Shown here piece after piece: positions 16,864-24,562 of a DNA stretch of 35,838 nucleotides; position 1 is the stretch's first letter, and each line of letters opens with the position of its first letter. The position numbers were made by a program, and so were the translations under genes. Where the stretch lies: contig NZ_JAHDIG010000036.1 of the NCBI RefSeq assembly GCF_020630935.1, forward strand, positions 1 through 35,838, written 5' to 3'. The stretch is from Bernardetia sp. (lineage in GTDB: Bacteria; Bacteroidota; Bacteroidia; Cytophagales; Bernardetiaceae). Under the pieces are notes generated by a model. It was not told the origin of the DNA, ran no database searches, and was given only the letters and a program-made list of their open reading frames with translations.

Positions 16864-18381
16864 CTACAAGTTATTATCAATGATTTCTTGCCTAGCTTTT
16901 TGTTCTCTTTCTAAGGTGGCTTGTTTTCTCTCTTCTTCAGCTACTGAGAGCTTGTCTGTTGGACAAGGATACTCAAACAAACATTTGTCTTTGATAGCCT
17001 CTTCAACAATTTTTGGCACCATTTCCTCCCATCCTTCTTTTCCATTCTTAATCATTTCCAAGACATTATCAGAGAAAATATGTAGTATTTTGGTATTGAT
17101 ATTCTGAATGGTAGCTAGTTTGTTTGTTTCTAGTAGATACTTATAGAGAAAGGCTTGCTTTGGAGCAACTTCAAAATCTTCACAACCTAAAATTTTCTCT
17201 GTTCCAGGAATACGTGAAGGATAAACATACATCTTGACATTTGAGCCAAAGAGTTTACCAAAGGCTTCCAAAATTCCTCCATTAAGATTAGTATAAAACT
17301 CATCTTCAAAAACATCTGCCAACGAATAAATACCCAAAATAATTCCGATTTTTTTACCTCGGTTGAAGAGTGATAAATATTCTACCAGTCTGTAATACTC
17401 TTGATAATTGGAAATAATTACAGTTTGTCCCATCGAACAAAGAATATCTACTCTATCTAAAAAATCTTGGTCGCTGATTGTTCCCTCTGCACGAAGATTA
17501 GCAAGTGTTAGTTCCACTAATACCATTATATCTTTTTCTGCTACATCATCTTCTGCTTTAAACATATCCAAACCTCTACGCAACATATCTACATTGACAT
17601 GTGTAGGAGGACGGAAACGCCCACGCAATGCCAAAATATTTTTTTTGTAAAGAGCTTCTGAAGGTTGTAATACATTTCCATTTGCACCAAACATAGCAGC
17701 ATTACTCATTCCATTCTTGACAAGTTTTAAGCTCATCAGACGATTATCTACATCTTCAAAGTCTTTTCCTGTCATTCTAAACATATCTATTTCTATTCTG
17801 TCCCTAGAAAGATTGTCCATAAGAGAAGTGAGCATTTTGTCTGGGTCATTGGCATGATAGAAACAAGCATAAATTAGATTTACTCCCACAATTCCGACTA
17901 CTTGCTCTTGTAAAAACTTATGGTTATCTAACAGATTCATGTGAATGATAACTTCATTGGGAGGCGTATTTGGCTTTAGCTGAAAACGAACACCAATCCA
18001 ACCATGTCCACGATTTGTTTTGCTATAATTCAGAACTTCAATCGTATTGGAAAAAGAGAAAAAACACGTGTCTGGGCGATGTTCTCTTAGCCTTTCTTCT
18101 ACCAATCGGTATTCGTGTTCAATCATTTTGATGAGACGAGACTCACATACATAACGTCCACTTTCCTCAGCACCATAAATAGCATCACTGAAAGCCATAT
18201 CATACGCTGACATCGTTTTGGCAATCGTTCCAGAAGCTGCTCCTGCCTTAAAAAACTGTGCAGCTACTTCTTGTCCTGCACCAATTTCAGCAAAAGAACC
18301 ATAAATGCTTGCATCAAGATTGACCTTTAATGCTTTCTGTTTAGTGGTTAATAATCTTTCAGAAGTTTCGTGTTTACCCAT
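16864..18381 (-). CDS. Conserved 505-residue protein of unknown function
   Basis: The soluble protein belongs to a family seen in many bacterial phyla. Its hallmark is an N-terminal block that here runs DASIYGSFAEIGAGQEVA, FFKAGAASGTIAKTMSAYDM and FSDAIYG. Database entries for it carry unconvincing names (TonB-dependent receptor, NMN adenylyltransferase); neither a receptor barrel nor a nucleotidyltransferase HxGH motif is visible. Other strongly conserved-looking blocks are GHGWIGVRFQ, VVGIVGVNLIYACFY, the DRIEIDMFRMTG segment, VDNRLMSLKLVKNGMSNAAMFG, and LRGRFRPPTHVNVDML. The last 40 residues are a charged, probably helical tail. There is no signal peptide or membrane helix. It is probably monocistronic, with a promoter candidate upstream and a terminator downstream. 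The role is not known to me. Confidence 0.8.
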   Translation of the reverse strand: MGKHETSERLLTTKQKALKVNLDASIYGSFAEIGAGQEVAAQFFKAGAASGTIAKTMSAYDMAFSDAIYGAEESGRYVCESRLIKMIEHEYRLVEERLREHRPDTCFFSFSNTIEVLNYSKTNRGHGWIGVRFQLKPNTPPNEVIIHMNLLDNHKFLQEQVVGIVGVNLIYACFYHANDPDKMLTSLMDNLSRDRIEIDMFRMTGKDFEDVDNRLMSLKLVKNGMSNAAMFGANGNVLQPSEALYKKNILALRGRFRPPTHVNVDMLRRGLDMFKAEDDVAEKDIMVLVELTLANLRAEGTISDQDFLDRVDILCSMGQTVIISNYQEYYRLVEYLSLFNRGKKIGIILGIYSLADVFEDEFYTNLNGGILEAFGKLFGSNVKMYVYPSRIPGTEKILGCEDFEVAPKQAFLYKYLLETNKLATIQNINTKILHIFSDNVLEMIKNGKEGWEEMVPKIVEEAIKDKCLFEYPCPTDKLSVAEEERKQATLEREQKARQEIIDNNL

Positions 18382-18454
18382 AGCTATTATAATTTCTAAT
18401 GTGTTGAGAGGAAAGTAATTAATATAAGTAGTGCAAAAATCAGACTTAAATTTA

Positions 18455-18462
18455 CAAATATA
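18455..18462 (-). promoter_or_regulatory. Candidate -7 element upstream of the 505-residue gene
   Basis: The minus strand reads TATATTTG, a full match to TAnnTTTG, about 75 nt before the start codon. No clear -33 TTG is seen, so support is partial. Confidence 0.35.
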
Positions 18463-18594
18463 ACGTGAGAAAAGCTATTATGTTCGTGTTAATTTTACAC
18501 TAATTATTTTCAAATGAATCTTAATAGAAAAAACAAGGTTATTTATCTGTAAAAATCTCTTTTTTATCGAAATGAAACTTCTTATTTAGAATCA

Positions 18595-18630
18595 AAAAAA
18601 ATGACACTTTTTTATGAGTATCATTTTTTT
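18595..18630 (-). terminator. Intrinsic terminator after the VWA gene
   Basis: AAAAAAATGACAC (18595-18607) pairs with GTATCATTTTTTT (18618-18630), with one mismatch, around a 10-nt loop. A/T runs on both sides make it usable from either direction; the minus-strand VWA gene ends 42 bases away. Confidence 0.65.
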
Positions 18631-18641
18631 GACCTTTTTAC

Positions 18642-18667
18642 CTAAACACTCTAAAGAGTGTTCTACA
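18642..18667. repeat. 26-nt palindromic intergenic repeat, copy 2
   Basis: The stem AACACTCT, loop AA and AGAGTGTT sit in the same flanks (CT on the left, CTACA on the right) as the copy at 392-417. The two differing stem pairs are compensated on both arms. It lies 4 bases from the VWA stop codon. Confidence 0.6.
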
Positions 18668-18671
18668 TTTA

Positions 18672-19769
18672 TTAAAACTGTCTTCTTCTATTTTTCTTAA
18701 AGTCTTCAAAAACAAGCTGCCCAAGTCCTTTTAAATTGGAATAGTAGGCATTTCCTCCGTTTGTAGCTGTAAACTCTCTTACAAAACGTTGTAAGTATGG
18801 GTCAGAGGCAATCATAAATGTCGTAATCGGAATTTTGAGTTTTTTACACTGTGCTGCCAAATTCAGCGTTTTGTTCAAGATAGTCGAATCTAACCCAAAG
18901 CTATTTTTGTAATACTTCAAGCCTTTTTTTATACACGTTGGCTTTCCATCAGTTATCATAAAAATTTGTTTGTTTGGGTTTTTCCTACGTCTCAAAAGTC
19001 CCATGGCTAGTTCTAAACCTGCGACTGTATTGGTGTGATAAGGTCCTACTTCAAGATATGGTAAATCCTTTACTTCAATCTGCCAAGCATCATTTCCAAA
19101 GACAATAATATCTAGCGTATCTTTTGGATATTTTGTAGTGATGAGTTCGGCAAGTGCCATTGCTACTTTTTTGGCTGGTGTAATTCGGTCTTCTCCATAG
19201 AGAATCATAGAGTGCGAAATATCAATCATCAAGACGGTAGAGGTCTGTGCTAAATATTCCTTTTCTCTGATGGTGAGGTCGTTTTCTGTCATATAAAAAT
19301 CCTGTACACCCCAGTTGATTTGAGCATTTCGGATAGATTCTGTATATGAAATTTGATTCAAATCATCTCCAAAACGGTACGGACGTTCGTCTGCTGAAAT
19401 ATCTCCACTATTTCCATGAAATTTAGTCTTATGATTTCCTCCCTTCGATTTTTTGAGCTTTCCAAAAATCTCTTCTAACGCAGCCTTTCTAATCGTTTGG
19501 TCGCTTTTAGGTGTTACTTTTATTTCTCCAGTAACCTGATTTTCCTCCAAGTAGCCTTTTTCTTTTAGGTCTTCAAAGAAATCGCCTATTCCATAGCCTT
19601 CTCCTGTTAGGTTGTGCTGCCTGTCTAAATCTGTTAGCCACGACATTGCCTTTCCGACATCTCCTCCTGCCATAGATAAAAGTTGGAGAAAAATGTCTAA
19701 CAACTTATCAAAACCACTATTTTTTTTTGATTTGGGTGGTGTATATTTTCCGAAGCGATAGCCTTCCAT
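18672..19769 (-). CDS. VWA-domain protein
   Basis: The 365-residue protein has a von Willebrand factor A domain in its C-terminal half (about 178-360). The MIDAS metal site is intact: DISHS (Asp183, Ser185, Ser187), Thr246 in HTNT and Asp274 in MITDGKP. The N-terminal half is charged and probably helical, with a basic stretch at about 105-117 (KLKKSKGGNHKTK). Such proteins usually bind partner proteins through Mg and often work with an MoxR-type AAA+ ATPase; no such ATPase is beside it here. There is no signal peptide or membrane helix, so it is cytoplasmic. It is a single gene, divergent from the nucleoside phosphorylase, with 148 bases between them. Confidence 0.85.
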   Translation of the reverse strand: MEGYRFGKYTPPKSKKNSGFDKLLDIFLQLLSMAGGDVGKAMSWLTDLDRQHNLTGEGYGIGDFFEDLKEKGYLEENQVTGEIKVTPKSDQTIRKAALEEIFGKLKKSKGGNHKTKFHGNSGDISADERPYRFGDDLNQISYTESIRNAQINWGVQDFYMTENDLTIREKEYLAQTSTVLMIDISHSMILYGEDRITPAKKVAMALAELITTKYPKDTLDIIVFGNDAWQIEVKDLPYLEVGPYHTNTVAGLELAMGLLRRRKNPNKQIFMITDGKPTCIKKGLKYYKNSFGLDSTILNKTLNLAAQCKKLKIPITTFMIASDPYLQRFVREFTATNGGNAYYSNLKGLGQLVFEDFKKNRRRQF

Positions 19770-19917
19770 AGTTTTTTATTTTTAAATTTCTATTTTTAGC
19801 TCAAACGAATTGAACATTCATATAGTTTTGGCAGAATTATACAATCTTTTATGTTATATTGATTCTTGATAATTCAATTATCCATTCTCAATTAGTAAAA
19901 TTATCCATTAAAACTCA

Positions 19918-20781
19918 ATGATTCCATCTTCCGAACTTATCATCAATCCAGATAATTCTATTTATCATCTCAACTTACAATCACATCAGATTGCAGATAC
20001 TATCATTACGGTAGGCGACCCAGAGCGTGTGCCATCAGTAAGTAAATTCTTTGATAAGATAGAATTTAAAATCCATAAGCGAGAGTTTATTACTCATACA
20101 GGGTTACATAAAGGGAAACGAATTTCTGTCATTTCTACTGGAATGGGAACAGATAATATTGAAGTTTTGATGACAGAATTAGATGCACTCGTCAATGTAG
20201 ATTTCAAGACTAGAAAAATAAAAGAAAACCTAACTTCACTTAACATAATCAGAGTTGGAACATCAGGTTCTTTGCAGGAGAGTATTCCAGTAGGGACACT
20301 TTTAGCTTCTCAAAATGCTGTCGGAATGGATACATTGATGCAGTTTTATAGACTAGAGCAGAGCCAAAAAGAACAAGAAATTTCTGAACAAATCAAGCAA
20401 AATGCACAAGTAGGTTTTAATCCTTATGTAGTTTCAGCAGATGAGAGTTTACTTCATCATTTTACAGAAAATAGTAATATCGTAAAAGGAAATACGCTCA
20501 CTTGCCCTGGTTTTTATGCCCCACAAGGAAGAGAAGTGAGATTGAAGCCACAGACAGACAATTATTTAGAAAAAATCAGAAATAAAATAACAGATTTTCC
20601 TCTTACCAATATGGAGATGGAAACGGCTGGATATTATGCTTTGAGCAGACTTTTAGGACACAAAATGCTTTCTTTGAATGCTATTTTGGCAAACCGAATC
20701 ACACATCAGTTTTCAGAAAACCCACAAAGAGAAGTTGATAATCTGATTGAATATACTTTAAACAAGGTAGTGAGTTTATAA
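19918..20781 (+). CDS. Nucleoside phosphorylase (uridine phosphorylase-like)
   Basis: This 287-residue enzyme belongs to the nucleoside phosphorylase-I family, which cleaves nucleosides with phosphate to base plus ribose-1-phosphate. The phosphate-binding GDPER (33-37), the GMGTDN loop (75-80) and RVGTSGSLQ (112-120) follow the uridine phosphorylase pattern. NMEMETAGYYAL near residue 232 carries the Met-Glu pair that binds the ribose. The sequence is closer to uridine phosphorylases than to hexameric PNPs or MTA nucleosidases, but substrate choice cannot be fixed by eye. It stands alone on the plus strand and converges on the polyketide synthase gene across a hairpin. Confidence 0.85.
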   Translation: MIPSSELIINPDNSIYHLNLQSHQIADTIITVGDPERVPSVSKFFDKIEFKIHKREFITHTGLHKGKRISVISTGMGTDNIEVLMTELDALVNVDFKTRKIKENLTSLNIIRVGTSGSLQESIPVGTLLASQNAVGMDTLMQFYRLEQSQKEQEISEQIKQNAQVGFNPYVVSADESLLHHFTENSNIVKGNTLTCPGFYAPQGREVRLKPQTDNYLEKIRNKITDFPLTNMEMETAGYYALSRLLGHKMLSLNAILANRITHQFSENPQREVDNLIEYTLNKVVSL

Positions 20782-20783
20782 AG

Positions 20784-20815
20784 TTGTTGGTGTCGCTATG
20801 CTAAAACACCAACAA
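20784..20815. repeat. Palindrome between converging genes, possible bidirectional terminator
   Basis: TTGTTGGTGT (20784-20793) and ACACCAACAA (20806-20815) form a perfect 10-bp stem with a 12-nt loop. It lacks a T-run. A related palindrome with the same arm occurs at 28374-28396 on the other strand, so it is better viewed as a repeat. Confidence 0.5.
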
Positions 20816-20845
20816 TGGTATTTAAGATTATTGAATTGTAAAATA

Positions 20846-21949
20846 TTATTGTTCTACAACTTCAAAAAGAGCAGATTCTACAGTCAGCCCTGGACCAAAA
20901 GCAAGAGAAGGAATGAGCTGATTATTTTTGAGTTGGTAGGCTGCTTTGTTATGTAACAGTTCTTTCAAAACAAAAAGGACTGTTACAGAAGACATATTTC
21001 CGTATTCTTCCCAAATTTTGAAAGGAACATCTAGTTTAGACTTATCCATTGAGAGCTTTTTAGCAAGCGTATCTAAAATCTTTTTTCCCCCTGGATGGAC
21101 AGCCCACTGTGAAATGGTGTCTGAATTTTTATCTACCTCTAGGCCTTTCATGAGCTTGTCTAAAATCTGATTGATTTCTTCTCCCAAAATATCAGCCACA
21201 TAAGACGAGAGACGCATTTCAAAACCTGTATCTCTGATATACCACGCCATATCTCGTTTACCTTTTGGAACGAGGTCGCAATAAAAATTCTTTAAAAGTA
21301 AATTAGTCTTGCCTTTCTGTGGTTTAGATTCTACCAATACGGCAGCAGCACCGTCAGCAAAGATAGAATTAGCCAAAAGATTATCGTCATCGGCTTGCTT
21401 TTGGAAGTGAAGCGTACAGAGTTCAACTCCCACAATCAAGACTTTTGCATCCGAAGCCAAGCAGAAAGCATTTGCCACTTTGAGCGCATTAAACGAAGCA
21501 TAACAACCCATAAAATTTATAGCCGTTCGCTGTACGGAAGAATTTAAACCCAAATTTTCTAAGAGTTCAATGTCAATTCCAGGGGCAAACATTCCTGTAC
21601 AGCTTACTGTAATCAGATGTGTAATTTCATTTTCCCTACCTTCAATAATGGGTTTTGCAGCTTCCAAACCTAATTTTGTTGCCCACTTTTCATAGACTTT
21701 CATTCGCTCGGCAGTCGTTGGAAAAGGCTCTAAATCTTCTGTATTAGGATAAAAATCAAAACCGTTTTTTTTGGTATAATCTTCTAAAACTGTATAGCGA
21801 TTTTTGATTCCAGTAGCACGTTGTAGGATTCGGATTTTACGCTTTTCATCTTTTGTTTTGCCCATAAAATGCGCTGAAAAGTCAGCACTTTGTTCTTGAG
21901 AAATAGTAAAAGGAGGATTGGCAGTATTGAGGGCAGTAATATAGCTCAT
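20846..21949 (-). CDS. Type III polyketide synthase (chalcone synthase-like)
   Basis: The 367-residue thiolase-fold enzyme condenses malonyl-CoA units on an acyl-CoA starter without an acyl carrier protein. The Cys-His-Asn triad is visible as Cys149 (INFMGCYASF), His285 (WAVHPGGKKILD) and Asn318 (YGNMSSVT), the order and spacing of chalcone/stilbene synthases rather than of FabH or HMG-CoA synthase. The C-terminal loop LAFGPGLTVESALFE matches the family GFGPG loop. The product cannot be predicted. In many bacteria a methyltransferase or oxygenase gene follows, making alkylresorcinol or pyrone products; here the gene stands alone, with an unknown operon beginning 73 bases downstream on the same strand, so the tailoring partners, if any, are elsewhere. 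Confidence 0.93.
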   Translation of the reverse strand: MSYITALNTANPPFTISQEQSADFSAHFMGKTKDEKRKIRILQRATGIKNRYTVLEDYTKKNGFDFYPNTEDLEPFPTTAERMKVYEKWATKLGLEAAKPIIEGRENEITHLITVSCTGMFAPGIDIELLENLGLNSSVQRTAINFMGCYASFNALKVANAFCLASDAKVLIVGVELCTLHFQKQADDDNLLANSIFADGAAAVLVESKPQKGKTNLLLKNFYCDLVPKGKRDMAWYIRDTGFEMRLSSYVADILGEEINQILDKLMKGLEVDKNSDTISQWAVHPGGKKILDTLAKKLSMDKSKLDVPFKIWEEYGNMSSVTVLFVLKELLHNKAAYQLKNNQLIPSLAFGPGLTVESALFEVVEQ

Positions 21950-22022
21950 TAAAGTAAGTTCTGACAGAAAAATAACATCTTAAATAATCTACAAGGTACG
22001 GAAAAATGAAAAGAAATATTAG

Positions 22023-22784
22023 CTATTTAATTTCCTCTATCTCAAAATCAGTTCGTTGCCCTGCTTTTATTTTGAGTTTGTAATCTGCAACAGTTTTAAT
22101 AGTATCGGTCAAAAAATAATCTGTTAGGATTTGAAAATCTATTGTTGTATCCTTTTCTACATCAAAATAGATTTTGTCTGTAAGTTGGTTATTTTGATAA
22201 AACTGTGAGGAAAATGGATTTACGCCAAAGTTATAGAAATTGTAGTGAGCGACAATAGATGGATTATGTGGCAGAACTTTCAAATTGATAGGGTCAAAAA
22301 TTACCCCACCACCAGAAAAATAATGAAAGGCTACCAAATTATATTTACTGTGTGTTCTGTAAAGCAATAAGTTGTGTAACTTACTCAGATGCTTGCTATA
22401 ACCATTTTCGAAATTCAAAAATGAACCATCTTCTTCTCGTTTTAGAGGTGAATATTCGTAAAAATCCTTGACAATGTGATTCTCCAGTAATTTCCACTCA
22501 TAGACATCTGTATTGTACAGAGAATCAGAATAATCTAACTTTGTTTTTACAGAATAGAAAATCTCACTTTTTGGAGAATAATAACCAGAATTTTCTACAT
22601 CAAACTGTTCTCTTTCCAAAATAACGTGTTTTTTCAGTTTGATTTTTTCCACTAAAAAATGCTCACTTTTCTCTATCGCAGTTATGTCTTTAGCCTTTTG
22701 CTTTTCTTGAGTGTTCCAATAGAATATGCACAAAACGCCCACCAAAGTCCAAGCGAATAAAGAAAATATAGTTTTAGTTTTCAT
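22023..22784 (-). CDS. Locus A gene 3: membrane-anchored protein of unknown function
   Basis: The 253-residue protein has one N-terminal membrane helix (TIFSLFAWTLVGVLCIFYW, residues 5-23) and an otherwise soluble, probably periplasmic domain. I do not recognise the family. It opens MKTKTIFS exactly like the gene before it, and the DNA around both start codons is identical over 27 bases. The C-terminus (VADYKLKIKAGQ..FEIEEIK) aligns with the end of locus B gene 2 at 29774-30520 (YKVKAKKHLQPFDYEEIK). The start codon overlaps the previous stop by four bases (ATGA), so translation is coupled. There is no lipoprotein box and no recognised catalytic motif. Confidence 0.75.
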   Translation of the reverse strand: MKTKTIFSLFAWTLVGVLCIFYWNTQEKQKAKDITAIEKSEHFLVEKIKLKKHVILEREQFDVENSGYYSPKSEIFYSVKTKLDYSDSLYNTDVYEWKLLENHIVKDFYEYSPLKREEDGSFLNFENGYSKHLSKLHNLLLYRTHSKYNLVAFHYFSGGGVIFDPINLKVLPHNPSIVAHYNFYNFGVNPFSSQFYQNNQLTDKIYFDVEKDTTIDFQILTDYFLTDTIKTVADYKLKIKAGQRTDFEIEEIK

Positions 22785-23356
22785 CTTAAATAGTATTCAA
22801 TGGGTTCTGGATGGAAAATATCTGTTAGTCTGATTCCTATTTTATCGTTTTCTATTACTTCAACACCTAATGTACTATACCCTGTTGCCCAGTAGCTAAT
22901 ATTTTGAAACGTTTCATCATCTGCAAAATTCATTAAATTTTGGTATAAATAGAGCTTATTTATCTGTTTTAATGGACTATCTAGGCAATGATTAGAATCG
23001 TTTTGAGAAATGACTTTTTTATAGAATTTATTGTTTGTCAAAGGATATTCCTTCATGTCATCTAGTGAGATTACACCTTTTTTATATCTAAGTTCAGCCA
23101 GTTTGTGAGCATTTTTTAGGTTAAAAAATGTGTATCGCTCTCTTTCACTACCAATTATAGCGTATCCTGCGTGAAATAAATAGTTTAAATATCTATCTTG
23201 ATGAGTTAGTTGAATTGACTTTTTCAATACTTTGCTACTTTTCTCTATGGCAAGAATTTCATTTTCTTTGTTCGTATTTTGAGAAGCAAAATAAAAAATG
23301 CTTACCACGACAATCACAACCCAAATAGAAACAGAAAATATAGTTTTAGTTTTCAT
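22781..23356 (-). CDS. Locus A gene 2: membrane-anchored protein of unknown function
   Basis: The 191-residue protein has a single N-terminal membrane helix (about residues 5-24) followed by a soluble domain. It is a paralog of its downstream neighbour: both share MKTKTIFS, the helix and an AIEKS motif (EILAIEKSSKVL against DITAIEKSEHFL). It is also related to locus B gene 2: GVISLDDMKEY here matches APISIDNLKPF there, both followed by a helical stretch with LYLYQNLM against HNLYQRVQ. The gene overlaps the end of locus A gene 1 by 11 bases and the start of gene 3 by 4 bases, marking one operon. It is shorter than its relatives, so it may keep only the N-terminal domain. Confidence 0.75.
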   Translation of the reverse strand: MKTKTIFSVSIWVVIVVVSIFYFASQNTNKENEILAIEKSSKVLKKSIQLTHQDRYLNYLFHAGYAIIGSERERYTFFNLKNAHKLAELRYKKGVISLDDMKEYPLTNNKFYKKVISQNDSNHCLDSPLKQINKLYLYQNLMNFADDETFQNISYWATGYSTLGVEVIENDKIGIRLTDIFHPEPIEYYLR

Positions 23357-24305
23357 CTTTGTAATACTTGTTTAGGTAGTCAAAATCTTGTTTGATAGTC
23401 AAAATAGTGTCTCCTCCTTCAAGAAAAGTTGGAACTTTCACAGCAAATTTTTGAATGCCTTTTCTAAACTCTTTCGGAATGATGATAAATCCGTTCTCAT
23501 CAAACTTCGTTTCTATGTTTGCTGGGTCAATTAGACGAGTAGTTTCTTTGTCAAAAGGAATTACACTCATCGTACTGATATAATACGGCTTGTCTTTTCC
23601 TTTTTCATAATGCACATACGGCACAACTTTTATATCTTCTATTTTCAAATCAAGAGGATAAAGCAAATATTTCTGTGAAAGCATTTTAGAATCTTCATAA
23701 TACATTGTGGCAAGCTGCGCCTCAAAACGAGAATAATGGAAAGCTCTCAAATAATCGTCTGTATCAAAATAAAAATCTTCTAACTCTTCGTTTGTCATTC
23801 CATCTTCAAATACAAAGTTTTTATAACGTTTTGAAAGTACAGAATCTATGACTGATACTTTTTTGATATATTCTTCAAAGGCAGTAACGATATTTGAACT
23901 CGGTACTTTTGGAGGGAACTTTGGCATTTCTACTTCTTTTCCTTCGTATGAAACTGTTACTATTTCTATTAATTCAACTCTTGGCTTCTCAAAATATTGC
24001 TCATGAACATTCCGATAGATTTTATCTAATTCATCTCTTTGTTTTTTGAAACGAGTATGTATCTTTCTAGTAGTATCATTTTCATCTATGCCATTTGATT
24101 CAATATGCCTTTCTGCACTTCTCCACGCCTTTCCTGCAAGCTCTTGATATTCATCTCTTAGCTCTCTATTCTGATGATAGTTATAGCCTAAAATATCTTT
24201 TTCCGTTTCAGAATAACGACTATAAAAAAAGGTTTGGTAGCCAAAAAAGCCCAACAAAAGCAATAAAATAGCTACTGGCAAGTAAGGATTTTGTAGATGT
24301 TTCAT
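23346..24305 (-). CDS. Locus A gene 1: membrane-anchored periplasmic protein of unknown function, possibly GldM-like
   Basis: I chose the ATG at 24305 (319 residues) over a TTG two codons upstream. A short basic N-terminus is followed by a membrane helix (YLPVAILLLLLGFFGYQTFF), a long helical domain and a C-terminal beta-rich domain. It is clearly paralogous to locus B gene 1: KRYKNFVFEDGMTNEELEDF matches ERYTNFELEDGLDNSQLNQL, SRFEAQLATMYYEDSKML matches ARFQTQLTKMYADDIQLI, and NIETKFDENGFIIIP matches NLETQFDEKGFLIIP. The layout (one helix, then an alpha domain containing an 'RFQxQL' stretch, then a beta domain) recalls the N-terminal half of the gliding and type IX secretion protein GldM/PorM. 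That resemblance is weak and is an inference. It heads a three-gene operon. Confidence 0.75.
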   Translation of the reverse strand: MKHLQNPYLPVAILLLLLGFFGYQTFFYSRYSETEKDILGYNYHQNRELRDEYQELAGKAWRSAERHIESNGIDENDTTRKIHTRFKKQRDELDKIYRNVHEQYFEKPRVELIEIVTVSYEGKEVEMPKFPPKVPSSNIVTAFEEYIKKVSVIDSVLSKRYKNFVFEDGMTNEELEDFYFDTDDYLRAFHYSRFEAQLATMYYEDSKMLSQKYLLYPLDLKIEDIKVVPYVHYEKGKDKPYYISTMSVIPFDKETTRLIDPANIETKFDENGFIIIPKEFRKGIQKFAVKVPTFLEGGDTILTIKQDFDYLNKYYKDEN

Positions 24306-24371
24306 AACCAAAGAACGAAGAAAGTAAATAATTATGCGAAATATTTCGAATTCTAATTATATGAAGAGAGA

Positions 24372-24517
24372 TTCGTTCCTACGGAACTTAGCATTGGGAA
24401 AACTGTTAAATTACTACCAATGGTTTCATCTCTACAGAGACTGGAAAATAGTTCTGTAAGGACTTTCCATTGGTAGCCATAGAATTTTATAGATTATAAG
24501 CTCCGTAGGAGCGAACC
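24372..24517. repeat. Composite palindromic element of four small palindromes
   Basis: This 146-base inverted-repeat element lies between locus A and holB. The outer arms TTCGTTCCTACGGAACTTA (24372-24390) and the complement of 24499-24517 match at 17 of 19 bases. The inner arms CTACCAATGG and CCATTGGTAG (24414-24423, 24467-24476) match perfectly. Four small palindromes of one pattern are present: GTTCC-TAC-GGAAC, TCTC-TACA-GAGA, and on the other strand GTCC-TTACA-GAAC and GCTCC-TAC-GGAGC. Transcribed, it would fold into a long branched hairpin. Confidence 0.65.
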
Positions 24518-24562
24518 ATAAATTATTTCTCAGTAAAAAATAGTACAAATCAATAAATTTAT

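Noticed and set aside
24306-24311. TTG start two codons before locus A gene 1
   Set aside because: An ATG two codons later gives MKHLQNPYLP with the same membrane helix, and the paralog also starts at an ATG near the helix.
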